Shown: in pieces, positions 9,210 to 17,553 of the stretch
Numbering within the stretch: position 1 is the stretch's first letter
How the letters are laid out: each line of letters starts with the position of its first letter
Position numbers and translations under genes: made by a program
Notes under the pieces: model-generated
Databases searched by the model: none
What the model saw: the letters and a program-made list of their open reading frames with translations, nothing else
What the model was told of the DNA's origin: nothing
Assembly (NCBI GenBank): GCA_035718275.1
Contig: DASTHI010000002.1
Span: 1 to 64,000 of the forward strand
Reading direction: 5' to 3'
DNA from: Pseudolabrys sp035718275
GTDB lineage: Bacteria > Pseudomonadota > Alphaproteobacteria > Rhizobiales > Xanthobacteraceae
Length of the DNA: 64,000 nucleotides

Positions 9210-10190
9210 ATGACGACAGCACGCCTCGGCATTCTCAGCGCGGGTGTCCTCGCAACCTCGCTGGCCATCGCAGCCCCGGCAGATGCGCAGATCTACAGCC
9301 TCGGTACGGGCAAGCAGGGCTTCTTCACCTATTCGGCTGGCGCCGCTCTCGCCAAGGTCGCCGGCGACGGCGGGCTTAACCTTCGCGTCCAGCCGTTCGG
9401 CGGAAGCAGCGCCTACGTACCCGGCGTCAATGCCGGCGAGCAGCAATTCGGTCTCGCCAACGAACTCGAGACGCATTACGCGGTCACCGGTGAGGTGATC
9501 TACAAGGGCAAGCCGCAGCCCGACCTACGCGTGGTCGCTTTGCTCACTCCCCTCTATTCGGAATTCTTCGTGCGCAAGGACTCGCCGATCAAGACGATCG
9601 CCGATCTCAAGGGCAAGCGCGTGCCATCGGACTATGCAAGTCAGCGCGTACTTGACGTACTCACCAAAGGGACTCTGGCGAACGCCGGGCTAAGCTATGA
9701 CGACGTTCAGAAAGTCCCGGTCCCGAACGTCAATGGCGGGGCGGACGAATTCGCCAAGGGCAATGCGGACGTGTTCATGTTTGCACTCGGCTCCGGCAAG
9801 GTCGCAGAGGTCGACGCGCAGGTCGGCGGCGTGCGCGTCCTGCCCGTCGACCATTCAAAGGAGGCGATGGAAAGATTGCGGAAGTTCATTCCTGTCGCGT
9901 ATGCCACGCAGGTCTCGCCCGGCAAAGGACGAGCCGGCATCGACGAACCAACCTGGGTCTACGCTTACGACTACCTCGTTCTGGTTAACGACAAGGTGCC
10001 GGATGACGTGGTGTATAAGCTCGCCAAGCTGATGCACGACCACAAGGCGGAGCTCGCCGCCAATTTCGGCGCACTCAGCGGCTTCGATCCCAAGCGCATG
10101 GCCAAGGAGATGAGCCCGGTGCAATTCCATCCAGGCGCGATCAAGTTCTACAAGGAGATCGGCCAGTGGCCCCCGAAGGGCGGCAGCTAA
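9210..10190 (+). CDS. TAXI-family TRAP transporter solute-binding protein
   Basis: A 326-residue exported binding protein with a signal peptide over residues ~1-27 (cleavage near APADA). The mature start IYSLGTGKQGFFTYSAGAALAKV is typical of TAXI proteins, the class that pairs with fused DctQM permeases. It captures a small carboxylate in the periplasm. The ATG at 9210 follows a strong GGGAGGA at 9199-9205. Only 33 bp separate it from the permease gene, so the two form an operon. Ligand specificity cannot be read from the sequence; the adjacent ring-cleavage dioxygenase hints at an aromatic acid. Confidence 0.9.
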   Translation: MTTARLGILSAGVLATSLAIAAPADAQIYSLGTGKQGFFTYSAGAALAKVAGDGGLNLRVQPFGGSSAYVPGVNAGEQQFGLANELETHYAVTGEVIYKGKPQPDLRVVALLTPLYSEFFVRKDSPIKTIADLKGKRVPSDYASQRVLDVLTKGTLANAGLSYDDVQKVPVPNVNGGADEFAKGNADVFMFALGSGKVAEVDAQVGGVRVLPVDHSKEAMERLRKFIPVAYATQVSPGKGRAGIDEPTWVYAYDYLVLVNDKVPDDVVYKLAKLMHDHKAELAANFGALSGFDPKRMAKEMSPVQFHPGAIKFYKEIGQWPPKGGS

Positions 10191-10223
10191 AAGCAATTCG
10201 TCGACCTGAACGGATAAGTTCTA

Positions 10224-12161
10224 GTGTCTGACGTTCACCCCACGGCGCCGGCGGGCCCGAAGTCGATTCTGGCTCGCCGGCTGATTTATGTCGGCGCGAG
10301 TATTCTTTCCATCGCCTCGATCGCGTTCGCACTGCAGATCTACCGCAACGTATTCGGGCTCTTGCTCTATAACGAACAGTTCCTCGCCGGCATGATCTCG
10401 CTTGCGCTGGCGCTCATTTATCTGACACAGAGCGCCCGCCCCGGTAATCCTCGCGCTTCGGTTCCTTGGTATGACTGGGTCCTCGCCGCCGCTTCGCTGG
10501 CCGTCGGCGTTCACATGATCGCGCGTTATCCCGCTCTGTCGGAAGATATGACCCTGCGGCCGCTCGATGGGTTGATTGTGGCGTTCATCATCGTACCGCT
10601 GGTCATCGAAGCGCTCCGCAGGACGGTCGGGCTTGCGCTTACGATCATCGTGATCGTTTTTCTCGTTTATGCGCCGCTTGGAAAACACATCCCCGGCCCG
10701 CTCGCCGGACTGCCCGTAGATGTGCCGAAGCTTGTTTTCTACCTGACGTGGGACCCGGGTAGCATGCTCGGGCTGCCGGTGATGGTCGCGGCGACGATCG
10801 TCATCGCCTTCATCTTCTTTGGCAACATCCTTTTTGCCTCGGGCGGCTCCGCCTTCTTCACCGACATCGCATTGACGCTCATGGGCCGTTATCGCGGCGG
10901 CTCCGCGAAAATCGCCGTAACCGCCTCCTGCCTTTTCGGGATGATTTCAGGCAGCGCAGTGAGCAACGTGGCCTCTGTCGGCGTGTTGACGATCCCGTTG
11001 ATGCGCCGCGGCGGCTATCCAGCGCACGTGGCCGCCGCGATCGAGTCGGTTGCTTCGACCGGGGGTCAGCTGATGCCTCCCGTGATGGGCGCCGCCGCAT
11101 TCCTGATGGCTGAATTCCTGCAGATCCCATATCGCGATGTCGCGATCGCCGCTGCGCTGCCGGCGCTGCTATATTACTATGCCCTCTTCATCCAGGCGGA
11201 CCTGCTGGCCGCGAGCTCCGGGCTGACCAGCATCGAGGGTCCGGACATCCCCCCGCTGCGGCAGGTTCTCAAGCAGGGCTGGCATTTCCTGCTGCCGTTC
11301 GCTGTTCTCATTTACGCGCTGTTCTGGCTCAACTGGTCTCCCGAGCTTGCGGCACTGGCCGCCTCGGGCATTCTATTGTTGACTGGACCGACTCTCGGCT
11401 ACGGAGAGAAGAAACTGCGGGCATCGGACGTGCTCGACGCGTTTCGGGCGACCGGGATGGCCTCGCTGGACCTGCTGGTGATCACCGCGGCAGCCGGCTT
11501 CATTATCGGTGTTCTCAACATCACTGGGCTGAGTTTCGCGCTGACACTGCTCCTCGTGCAGATTGGCGCAGGAAGCCTCTGGCTGCTGCTCATCCTGGCG
11601 GCGATCGTGTCCATCATTCTTGGGATGGGCATGCCGACGGTCGGCGTTTACGTCCTGCTCGCCGCGCTTGTCGCACCGGCAATGGTGCAGATCGGCCTCT
11701 CGCCGATGGCCTCACACATGTTCGTCATGTATTTCGGCATGATGTCGATGATCACGCCGCCGGTCGCGCTTGCGGCCTATGCAGCCGCCTCGCTGGCGCA
11801 GAGCGATCCGATGCGCACCGGCTGGACCGCCGTGCGCTTCGGCTGGATCGCTTTCATTATCCCGTTTCTTTTTATCCGCTCGCCCTCGCTCCTGCTCGAG
11901 GGGAGCGCCACGGCGATCGTGGTCGACTTCATTGGCGCGCTGTTCGGCGTCTGGTTCATCTGCGCTGCCTTCGCTGGCTATGCCAGGAGGCCGCTGAGCA
12001 CATTGGTGCGGATCGGCTTCGGAGTTGCGGGCTTGATGATGTTCATTCCGATCAATGCCGTCCGATACGGCGTGTGGATCGATGTGGCGGGTTTCGTGCT
12101 TGGCCTGATCCTGCTCGGGCGCGAACTGCTGACAACGCGCATGAAGCGCCGAATTGCCTGA
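10224..12161 (+). CDS. TRAP transporter fused permease (4TM/12TM)
   Basis: A 645-residue integral membrane protein in which the small DctQ-like and large DctM-like subunits are fused, the usual partner of TAXI binding proteins. About 16 hydrophobic segments are visible. The large-subunit core carries FFGNILFASGGSAFFTDIAL, GMISGSAVSNVASVGVLTIP and the conserved ILGMGMPTVGVYVLLAALV. Sodium-coupled import is the family mechanism. The start is a GTG 33 bp after the binding-protein stop. The gene is followed by small convergent genes. Confidence 0.92.
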   Translation: MSDVHPTAPAGPKSILARRLIYVGASILSIASIAFALQIYRNVFGLLLYNEQFLAGMISLALALIYLTQSARPGNPRASVPWYDWVLAAASLAVGVHMIARYPALSEDMTLRPLDGLIVAFIIVPLVIEALRRTVGLALTIIVIVFLVYAPLGKHIPGPLAGLPVDVPKLVFYLTWDPGSMLGLPVMVAATIVIAFIFFGNILFASGGSAFFTDIALTLMGRYRGGSAKIAVTASCLFGMISGSAVSNVASVGVLTIPLMRRGGYPAHVAAAIESVASTGGQLMPPVMGAAAFLMAEFLQIPYRDVAIAAALPALLYYYALFIQADLLAASSGLTSIEGPDIPPLRQVLKQGWHFLLPFAVLIYALFWLNWSPELAALAASGILLLTGPTLGYGEKKLRASDVLDAFRATGMASLDLLVITAAAGFIIGVLNITGLSFALTLLLVQIGAGSLWLLLILAAIVSIILGMGMPTVGVYVLLAALVAPAMVQIGLSPMASHMFVMYFGMMSMITPPVALAAYAAASLAQSDPMRTGWTAVRFGWIAFIIPFLFIRSPSLLLEGSATAIVVDFIGALFGVWFICAAFAGYARRPLSTLVRIGFGVAGLMMFIPINAVRYGVWIDVAGFVLGLILLGRELLTTRMKRRIA

Positions 12162-12250
12162 GCTCGCCGGAGGCGCATGGGTCGAATGCATCAATGGCCC
12201 TGTCGCGAATAGCGTGTGCCCTCGAGCGGAGTGCTGGCAGCTACGCTGTC

Positions 12251-12376
12251 CTACACGCCCCGGATCATCCAGCCCTTGTACAGTTCGCCGCCATCCTTCT
12301 CCTCCGGCAGCCAAAAGATTGCTCTTGGCAGCAAGACGATGACGAATCCAGCGGCAAGCACCACGGCTTCAAACAT
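12251..12376 (-). CDS. 41-residue single-span membrane protein
   Basis: A short open frame starting at an ATG preceded by AAAAGGAGCGCTTTG. The peptide begins MFEAVVLAAGFVIVLLPRAI, giving one hydrophobic segment at residues ~4-22, followed by a charged tail ending in GWMIRGV. The strong ribosome site and clean membrane-span-plus-charged-tail layout argue that it is expressed. No family is recognised. It sits at the edge of a stress-gene cluster. Confidence 0.55.
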   Translation of the reverse strand: MFEAVVLAAGFVIVLLPRAIFWLPEEKDGGELYKGWMIRGV

Positions 12377-12475
12377 CAAAGCGCTCCTTTTCGTCGGCCC
12401 GTCGAAATGACTCGCGACCGGCCGTTTCTTCTTCCCCGGGGTGTGACCTCTTTGGCGGCAGTCCCTCCGCGAACC

Positions 12476-12670
12476 TCACAGCAAGGTCATCACCGAAACG
12501 GGATCGCTTGCCGGGAAGCTGTCCTCGATCGCCTGGTCGAGCATTCGGTCCAGTTCAGATTTGGAACGCCGGACTCGATTGTCCTTGCCGCTTTCGCGCC
12601 CAGGAGTTTTTTCGCCCTCCGGCGCGCGCGGCCTCCTGGAACGGGTTTCTAAATCGATCACCATTGGCAC
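12476..12670 (-). CDS. Small conserved protein with SFPASDPVSV motif
   Basis: A 64-residue soluble protein. The N-terminal two thirds are basic and probably disordered; the C-terminal end reads LDRMLDQAIEDSFPASDPVSV. This matches a short motif (acidic helix then FPASDP) recurring in many small proteobacterial proteins of unknown function, often in stress-response clusters. The start is a GTG following AGGAGG with a five-base spacer; an ATG two codons later is equally possible. Confidence 0.7.
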   Translation of the reverse strand: MPMVIDLETRSRRPRAPEGEKTPGRESGKDNRVRRSKSELDRMLDQAIEDSFPASDPVSVMTLL

Positions 12671-12700
12671 GGATGCCTCCTGGTCTGCGGTTCGACTCCG

Positions 12701-13150
12701 TCACGGCGCGAGGCTTTCCACTCGAAAGGGCTCACGGACCGACAGAACTGTCAGTTGCCGGCTTTCGCCGCTGCGGGTCTGCCAAGAGATCGAGTCGCCG
12801 GCGCGGACACCGATCAGGGCTGTCCCTACCGGGGTCAGCACGGACATTTTGCCTACTGCGATGTCCGCGTCGGCGGGATAAACGAGCCGCACCTTGTGGA
12901 TCTTCCCAGTCGTTTCATCGCGAAATTCGACCTCGCTGTTCATTCGAACAACGTCCTCCAGTTGAGGACCTTCCGAAACGATGTCGGCCCGCCCGATTTC
13001 ATCGGCCAGTTCTGCCGCGAGCTCCGGCATCCGGCCGCTTGCCGCATCCGCGAGCGTCGATAGACGCTTGTAATCGTCCACCGCAAGAGTAATGCGCGTC
13101 TTCTCGCGCGGTTCCGTGTTCGTGATTTCCATCATGGCCTCTGTTTCCAT
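12701..13150 (-). CDS. Rnk/GreA-type nucleoside diphosphate kinase regulator
   Basis: A ~149-residue protein with a short N-terminal coiled-coil-like segment and a C-terminal GreA/GreB-type FKBP-like domain. Landmarks are RITLAVDDYKRLSTLADAA, VRMNSEVEFRDETTGK, KVRLVYPADADI and SVLTPVGTALIGVRAGDSI, the signature of this domain. Rnk proteins bind RNA polymerase through this fold and influence nucleotide pools. I place the start at 13150, where ATG follows AAAGGAGCGGAAA; an ATG at 13186 would add 12 residues. It neighbours a PTS IIA gene and hsp20, consistent with stress or energy regulation. Confidence 0.85.
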   Translation of the reverse strand: METEAMMEITNTEPREKTRITLAVDDYKRLSTLADAASGRMPELAAELADEIGRADIVSEGPQLEDVVRMNSEVEFRDETTGKIHKVRLVYPADADIAVGKMSVLTPVGTALIGVRAGDSISWQTRSGESRQLTVLSVREPFRVESLAP

Positions 13151-13441
13151 TTTCCGCTCCTTTGCAGCACCTTCATCTGTGTGCATGTTCGGACACTCCC
13201 CCGCGCCGAATGCGGGTGCACCCCTTGCGGGCTCGCACGCTGCTGAATTGGTTTTTTCGCCTCGAGAACGACGCGTCGGCGCTCGCCGCCCTAGCCGTTT
13301 TGTGAGGATCCCCGAGCTCGCAAGGCGCGTGTGCTGAACTCGGGGCTAGATGCCCGCGATCAGATTGCCCGTACGCGACAGGCCGCAACGAAATTCTGCG
13401 AAGCTCATCATAATTTTAAGATATGCGAGTTCACAAAAATA

Positions 13442-13954
13442 TCAAGCGATCGAGGGCGATCCCGTGTCGCCAACGGATTCCGGCAGACCAGGGTCGCCGG
13501 CGAGCACGACATACATGGAACCGGCCTCACGCAAGCTGCGCAAGTGGGCGCGCACTTTTGGTTCGCGAAGGCGGCGCGCGATACAGGCCAGTGCCTGCAG
13601 ATGGGTGCTGCCCTTTTCATCCGAGCTGACGAGCAACACCACGAGGTCGGTCGGCGAGCCATCAGCCGCACCAAAATCGAGGGCTGGGTCAAGGCGTGCA
13701 AAAATTGCTGTCGGTGTCTTCACTCCGCGAACGAAGGCGTGCGGCAAAGCGACGCCACGGCCGGGCCCGAACGACGTCAGCTCGACCGAACGCATGATCG
13801 CATCCTTGAGCGGCTGTGCGGGCAGATTTAGCTGTTTGCCGATGCGGGCTGCGAGTTTTTCCAGTGCATCCTGCTTGTCGCGCGCGTGCAATCGCGGAAT
13901 TACGCGATCTACGGTCAGCAGGCTCGCCATCGTCATCTTCGAAGTGCCGTCCAT
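13442..13954 (-). CDS. PTS IIA domain protein (PtsN-like)
   Basis: A 170-residue cytoplasmic protein with one EIIA domain of the fructose/nitrogen type. The phosphorylatable histidine is His72 within GRGVALPHAFV. Other family stretches are LTVDRVIPRLHARDKQDAL and TDLVVLLVSSDEKGSTHLQAL. Such proteins act in the nitrogen-PTS phosphorelay, regulating potassium transport, kinases or metabolism rather than sugar uptake. No PTS permease genes are nearby. It is probably a paralogue of the housekeeping ptsN, which normally lies beside rpoN, so I do not assign the symbol. Confidence 0.85.
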   Translation of the reverse strand: MDGTSKMTMASLLTVDRVIPRLHARDKQDALEKLAARIGKQLNLPAQPLKDAIMRSVELTSFGPGRGVALPHAFVRGVKTPTAIFARLDPALDFGAADGSPTDLVVLLVSSDEKGSTHLQALACIARRLREPKVRAHLRSLREAGSMYVVLAGDPGLPESVGDTGSPSIA

Positions 13955-14042
13955 TTTATGCGCTCACAGTCCTTGTTCAGATCCGCGAACCATTTCGTCC
14001 GCCGTCACTCGGGCCGTCCTTCTCGCACGCCTTGCTCTGTTC

Positions 14043-14243
14043 TCAGTAGTAACGGATCACTCGCCTTCGCATCCTTTTCTCGTTGTCGGTCCTTTTCGAT
14101 GTACGGAATCCGTCTGCATCGAAATACCAGACCAATGCAAGCCACGCTGCCAGGACAATGAAAATACCAGCGACCGTCACGATATGCTCCCGGATTTGTT
14201 GTCGCGCCCCGACAAGCGTCAGGATGATCAAATCCCCGATCAC
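14043..14243 (-). CDS. Putative small membrane protein
   Basis: A 66-residue frame with one hydrophobic segment (IFIVLAAWLALVWYFDADGF, residues ~27-46) and a basic tail. No ribosome site of note and no recognised family. The single span and its position among other small stress-cluster genes make it plausible, but it could be a chance frame. Confidence 0.35.
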   Translation of the reverse strand: MIGDLIILTLVGARQQIREHIVTVAGIFIVLAAWLALVWYFDADGFRTSKRTDNEKRMRRRVIRYY

Positions 14244-14616
14244 TCGCCGGATGTCATGCTGTCGATTGTGAGAAGAGGACGACTTCCCGAACGGAACTCG
14301 GTCCGTTCGGGCTAAGCGCCTGAATGCAGGCGGCTCGCGCGCAGGAATTTATTGTGCGTTGTTAGTGACATGGCACATTGCACATAGGCCCAAAATTTAC
14401 CTTGTCAAGCGGAAGCGATTCCATGCATGCGTTCTCGCGCTTGTCGCCAAAGGCAGCTGAACATCGCCCGCGGTGAGAACCAGGGTCGCGCCAGTTAAGA
14501 CTCAACGAGTTGCCCGCCCAAAATCAGGACATCAAAGCCCGTTGCATCGAAATGGGTCACGGTTAAGCTCGAGTGAGCCCGTCCAGACGTGGTCGAGGCG
14601 GAAAGGCGGGAATGCT
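14244..14616. other. 373-bp intergenic region
   Basis: No convincing gene is seen. It contains a hairpin (14286-14311) and the upstream region of the solute-binding protein starting at 14617. No recognisable riboswitch. Confidence 0.5.
14286..14311. repeat. 10-bp perfect inverted repeat
   Basis: CCCGAACGGA, loop ACTCGG, TCCGTTCGGG. A perfect stem without a T run on either side. It could be a terminator remnant or a regulator site. Confidence 0.45.
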
Positions 14617-15672
14617 ATGACCCAGTTGACCAAGCGCGATGTTCTCAGATGCGCGGGAGCATTGGGATTTGCGGCCTTTTCGCTGCGGGTTGGTGCGGCG
14701 CCCGCGGCAGAGGCGGTGACACCCGCTTTGATCGAAGCCGCGAAAAAGGAAGGCACGGTTTCTTTCTACACGGCGATGGACCTGCAATTCGCGGAACGCC
14801 TCGGAAAGACGTTTGAGACGAAGTATCCCGGGATCACCGTGCGCGTGGAGCGATCCGGCGCCGAGCGCGTGTTTACTCGCATCGGCCAGGAATATTCCTC
14901 CAACATCCACAGCGTCGATGTCGTCAACACCGCCGACCAGGCACATTGCATCGTCTGGAAACGCAACGGCTGGCTGGCGCCTTACCTCCCGGAAGACGTC
15001 GTGAAGCACTATGACAAACGGTACTACGATCCCGAGGGGCTGCACATCACGACTCGCATACTGATTTCGCCGATCGCCTACAACACCAACCTGGTGAAAA
15101 AGGATGACGCTCCGAAAAGCTTCAAGGACCTGCTCGACCCGAAATGGGCGGGTAAGCTGGTCAAGGCACATCCGGCTTACAGCGGCACGATCATGAATGC
15201 GACATTCGAGATCGCGCGCGATTTAGGATGGGACTATCTCGTGAAGCTGGCAGCGCAGAAGGTCATGCAAGTTCAGTCGGCCACCGATACGCCCAAGAGA
15301 ATTTCGCTCGGAGAACGTGCGGTGATGGTGGATGGTGCGGGCTACCTGGTCATCCGCTTCAAGGAAGCTGGGCAGCCGGTCGATATCATCTATCCCGAAG
15401 AGGGTACGCCGCTGGCGACGGCTCCGAGCGCGATCTTCAAGGCTGCTCCCAATCCGAATGCCGCACGCCTGTTTCAGAACTGGATGCACTCGCGTGAGGC
15501 TCAGCAAATCCTGGTCGACTACGCCCGCCAGTATTCGCCGCATGCCCAGACGGTGGAGAAGCCCGGCGTCCGCCCACTCCCCGATATCAAGCTGATGCAG
15601 GAGGACCCTGAAGGCGTCCATGCGCAGGCGGACGCGGTGAAGAAGCGTTACTCGGAAATTTTCAAGGTGTGA
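14617..15672 (+). CDS. Extracellular solute-binding protein (iron/ABC type), orphan
   Basis: A 351-residue periplasmic binding protein of the type-2 fold resembling Fe(3+)/FutA-like and other AfuA-type proteins. An N-terminal export signal with the pattern LTKRDVLRCAGALGFAAF (Tat-like but with a single arginine) precedes the mature region. Family stretches include KEGTVSFYTAMDLQFAERL, DLLDPKWAGKLVKAHPAYSG and VMVDGAGYLVIRFKEAGQP. No permease or ATPase gene is adjacent, so it is an orphan binding protein. The ATG at 14617 is chosen for its signal peptide and the GAAAGGCGGG upstream. Confidence 0.85.
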   Translation: MTQLTKRDVLRCAGALGFAAFSLRVGAAPAAEAVTPALIEAAKKEGTVSFYTAMDLQFAERLGKTFETKYPGITVRVERSGAERVFTRIGQEYSSNIHSVDVVNTADQAHCIVWKRNGWLAPYLPEDVVKHYDKRYYDPEGLHITTRILISPIAYNTNLVKKDDAPKSFKDLLDPKWAGKLVKAHPAYSGTIMNATFEIARDLGWDYLVKLAAQKVMQVQSATDTPKRISLGERAVMVDGAGYLVIRFKEAGQPVDIIYPEEGTPLATAPSAIFKAAPNPNAARLFQNWMHSREAQQILVDYARQYSPHAQTVEKPGVRPLPDIKLMQEDPEGVHAQADAVKKRYSEIFKV

Positions 15673-15900
15673 GCGACTTTCGATCTCGCACGTGACTCGA
15701 GCACGCGGCAAGCGCACACGTGACTTCGTAGCCCAGTCTTGTTCCGGCCATGCCCTTAGGTAGTCGCCGCGCCGTCATCAGTAGCCTGCCCTTAGGCTTG
15801 CGATTGCATAACGACCATGAGGGGAAGAACAAGGTCACTACATGGCCCCAAGACAAAAATACTAAGAATTATCAGATATTTATCTGAGATTGTCGTTCCC

Positions 15901-15928
15901 CTTGAAATCATTTGATCACTTCCCATCT
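15901..15928 (+). promoter_or_regulatory. Putative sigma-32 (RpoH) promoter of hsp20
   Basis: CTTGAAA at 15901-15907 (preceded by CCC), 14-base spacer, CCCATCT at 15922-15928. This closely fits the sigma-32 pattern CCCTTGAA / CCCAT-T. Predicted initiation near 15935 falls just before the first hairpin of the ROSE leader. rpoH itself lies at 26.4 kb in this window. Confidence 0.7.
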
Positions 15929-15937
15929 CGTTAAGCC

Positions 15938-16029
15938 GTCGAGCGCCCTATGGGGTCGACACTTTCGGGCGCCGGTCAGGTGTCCGGCGTCTCTTGTATC
16001 CATGTTGCTCAGCGGAGGATGTGGCTATG
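15938..16029 (+). promoter_or_regulatory. ROSE-type RNA thermometer in the hsp20 leader
   Basis: Three successive hairpins: GTCGA/TCGAC (15938-15960), CGCCGG/CCGGCG (15970-15989), and a ribosome-site hairpin. In the last, 16000-16010 pairs with 16015-16024 around the loop AGCG: the UUGCU-type strand (16005-16009) faces the Shine-Dalgarno GGAGGA, leaving G16007 bulged. This bulged-G pairing opposite AGGA is the hallmark of ROSE elements in rhizobial small heat-shock genes. At low temperature it should block the ribosome site; heat melts it. Confidence 0.8.
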
Positions 16030-16506
16030 AGAACCATGAATCTCGATCCCTTCTGGCGGACAAGCGTTGGCTTCGACCGCCTCTTCGACCTTGTCGATGA
16101 GAGCCTTCGGTACGAACCGGAGGATCATTATCCTGCCTGCAATATCATCCGTACTGGCGAAAACACATATCGCATTGCGCTGGCGGTTGCCGGGTTCAAG
16201 CCCGAGCAGCTCAATGTGAGCGTCAAGCAGAACGTGCTTATCGTCACGGGTACGGTCGACCAAGCTCAAGACAAGGGCGAGTATCTTTACAGAGGAATTG
16301 CAAGCCGATCATTCGAGAGACGATTCAATCTCGCCGACTATGTCGAGGTAAAGAAGGCCACTCTCGATGATGGACTTCTGCAGATCGAACTTCAACGCGA
16401 ATTGCCCGAAGCGATGAAGCCTCGGCGCATCGAGATTAGGGCCGCGAAGACGTCGGTCGGACAAACCGACAAGGTGCGGACGATCGAGCACGCCAAAGTC
16501 GCATAG
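16027..16506 (+). CDS. Small heat-shock protein Hsp20 (alpha-crystallin family)
   Basis: A 159-residue ATP-independent holdase that keeps unfolding proteins soluble. It begins MRTMNLDPFWRTSVGFDRLF, the class A rhizobial sHsp start (IbpA-like). The alpha-crystallin domain runs over residues ~35-135 (IALAVAGFKPEQLNVSVKQN, RGIASRSFERRFNLADYVEV). The C-terminal anchoring motif I-E-I lies near residue 140 (RRIEI). The ATG at 16027 follows GGAGGA with a 7-base spacer. Expression is predicted to depend on a sigma-32 promoter plus a ROSE thermometer immediately upstream. A long GC hairpin follows the gene. Confidence 0.93.
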   Translation: MRTMNLDPFWRTSVGFDRLFDLVDESLRYEPEDHYPACNIIRTGENTYRIALAVAGFKPEQLNVSVKQNVLIVTGTVDQAQDKGEYLYRGIASRSFERRFNLADYVEVKKATLDDGLLQIELQRELPEAMKPRRIEIRAAKTSVGQTDKVRTIEHAKVA

Positions 16507-16525
16507 CAACATCTTGAAAATTTGC

Positions 16526-16559
16526 CGAGGCGGTTCGGGCGTGAAGCCGGACCGCCTCG
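16526..16559 (+). terminator. Hairpin downstream of hsp20
   Basis: CGAGGCGGTTCGG and CCGGACCGCCTCG form a 13-bp stem (one G-T pair) with an 8-base loop. Located 20 bp after the hsp20 stop; no strong T run. Confidence 0.5.
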
Positions 16560-16580
16560 CTAGAGACGTGGGGAAATGGC

Positions 16581-16961
16581 ATGCAGAATAGCTCACAAAA
16601 CGCAAAAATATCATCGACGGATGCGCTCGGCTTAGACGATCTATTGCATCCGGCACGGGCATTCGGGCACCCGATGGAAGTCGTGCACGATCCCGACCTC
16701 ACCCTGAATGAGAAACGCGCGATTCTTTCCTCGTGGGCTTCCGATGCATGTGCGCTGGAAGCCGCGCCAGAACTTCGAGCAACGCATTCGGGTGCGATCG
16801 TGCGGTGGGACGACATCATGGACGCTCTCCGACAGCTTGATCGCGAAGCCAGACGCATTGCCAAACCAACTCAGCACTACAAACGCGTGCTCGCGCTCAA
16901 GAAAGCGGGGCTCATCAAGCTGAGCAAATCTCGCGAGATGCGTGCTCGTTCCCCGGAATGA
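16581..16961 (+). CDS. Conserved hypothetical protein (Hyphomicrobiales type)
   Basis: A 126-residue soluble protein. The segment LDDLLHPARAFGHPMEVVHD followed by PDLTLNEKRAILSSWASDAC recurs, as far as I recall, in uncharacterised proteins of Bradyrhizobium and relatives, where it often sits with stress genes. The C-terminal part is basic. No catalytic motif is apparent. It follows hsp20 by 75 bp and may be part of the same stress region. Confidence 0.75.
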   Translation: MQNSSQNAKISSTDALGLDDLLHPARAFGHPMEVVHDPDLTLNEKRAILSSWASDACALEAAPELRATHSGAIVRWDDIMDALRQLDREARRIAKPTQHYKRVLALKKAGLIKLSKSREMRARSPE

Positions 16962-16993
16962 TCCCTACTCAGTTGCAGTGGTCGAGGTGCGAC

Positions 16994-17092
16994 ATGAACG
17001 GAAAAACCAACACCAAGCAGTGGCTGGCGTTGAGCGGCTTTCTCATGAGCTCGCTCTTTATTCTGGCGCTGACCCTTTCATCTCTTCGCTAA
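16994..17092 (+). CDS. 32-residue single-span membrane peptide
   Basis: A short frame with basic N terminus (MNGKTNTKQW) and one hydrophobic helix (LALSGFLMSSLFILALTLSS). Ribosome site is weak (GAGGTG). Size and layout resemble bacterial membrane microproteins, but no homologue is recognised, so expression is uncertain. Confidence 0.4.
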   Translation: MNGKTNTKQWLALSGFLMSSLFILALTLSSLR

Positions 17093-17129
17093 AAGGGTGC
17101 GCCGACGAGGGGCGCGCACCTCTTCCGCC

Positions 17130-17342
17130 ATGCACAAAATTGATTCACAGCCGCGGCCGGTCTGCCCCAAAATGCTTGGAGCAGTTGACTTGGCACTCGA
17201 TCCATTCGGTCAAATGCCGAATGGCAATGAAGAGCTGATACAGATCTTCGAGTGCGCACTCTGCGGTCGGTTGCAGCCTTATCGGAACTTATCGGAAGAA
17301 GTCCTGGTGAACTGCGACTGTGTGCGGATATTGGAACTCTGA
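17130..17342 (+). CDS. Small hypothetical protein with paired cysteines
   Basis: A 70-residue frame containing FECALCGR near residues 42-49 and VNCDCV near 62-67, a C-x2-C ... C-x-C arrangement that could bind zinc. No family is recognised. It lies between two small conserved genes in the same orientation. Confidence 0.45.
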   Translation: MHKIDSQPRPVCPKMLGAVDLALDPFGQMPNGNEELIQIFECALCGRLQPYRNLSEEVLVNCDCVRILEL

Positions 17343-17367
17343 GCCATCTTAGACGTTGTACAAACGC

Positions 17368-17553
17368 ATGTCTCAACACGAAAATGATGACCGCGCCCGC
17401 GCCGAGCGGCTTTTCAAAATGCGCGAGCGACAGAAAGCCGACGCGCCAAAAGCGACCGCGGATTATTATGCGGCGCAGGAACGGCTGCGCGCGCGGACGC
17501 TTGAGCTGCGGCGACTTCGCCTTGCCCGCGAGGCGCGGCAGAAGCACGGCTAG
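17368..17553 (+). CDS. Small conserved charged protein
   Basis: A 61-residue highly charged, probably helical protein: NDDRARAERLFKMRERQKAD, then APKATADYYAAQERLRARTL. It looks like a short protein found in many Bradyrhizobium-type genomes. Function unknown. Its stop codon lies inside a 27-bp tandem duplication. Confidence 0.65.
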   Translation: MSQHENDDRARAERLFKMRERQKADAPKATADYYAAQERLRARTLELRRLRLAREARQKHG

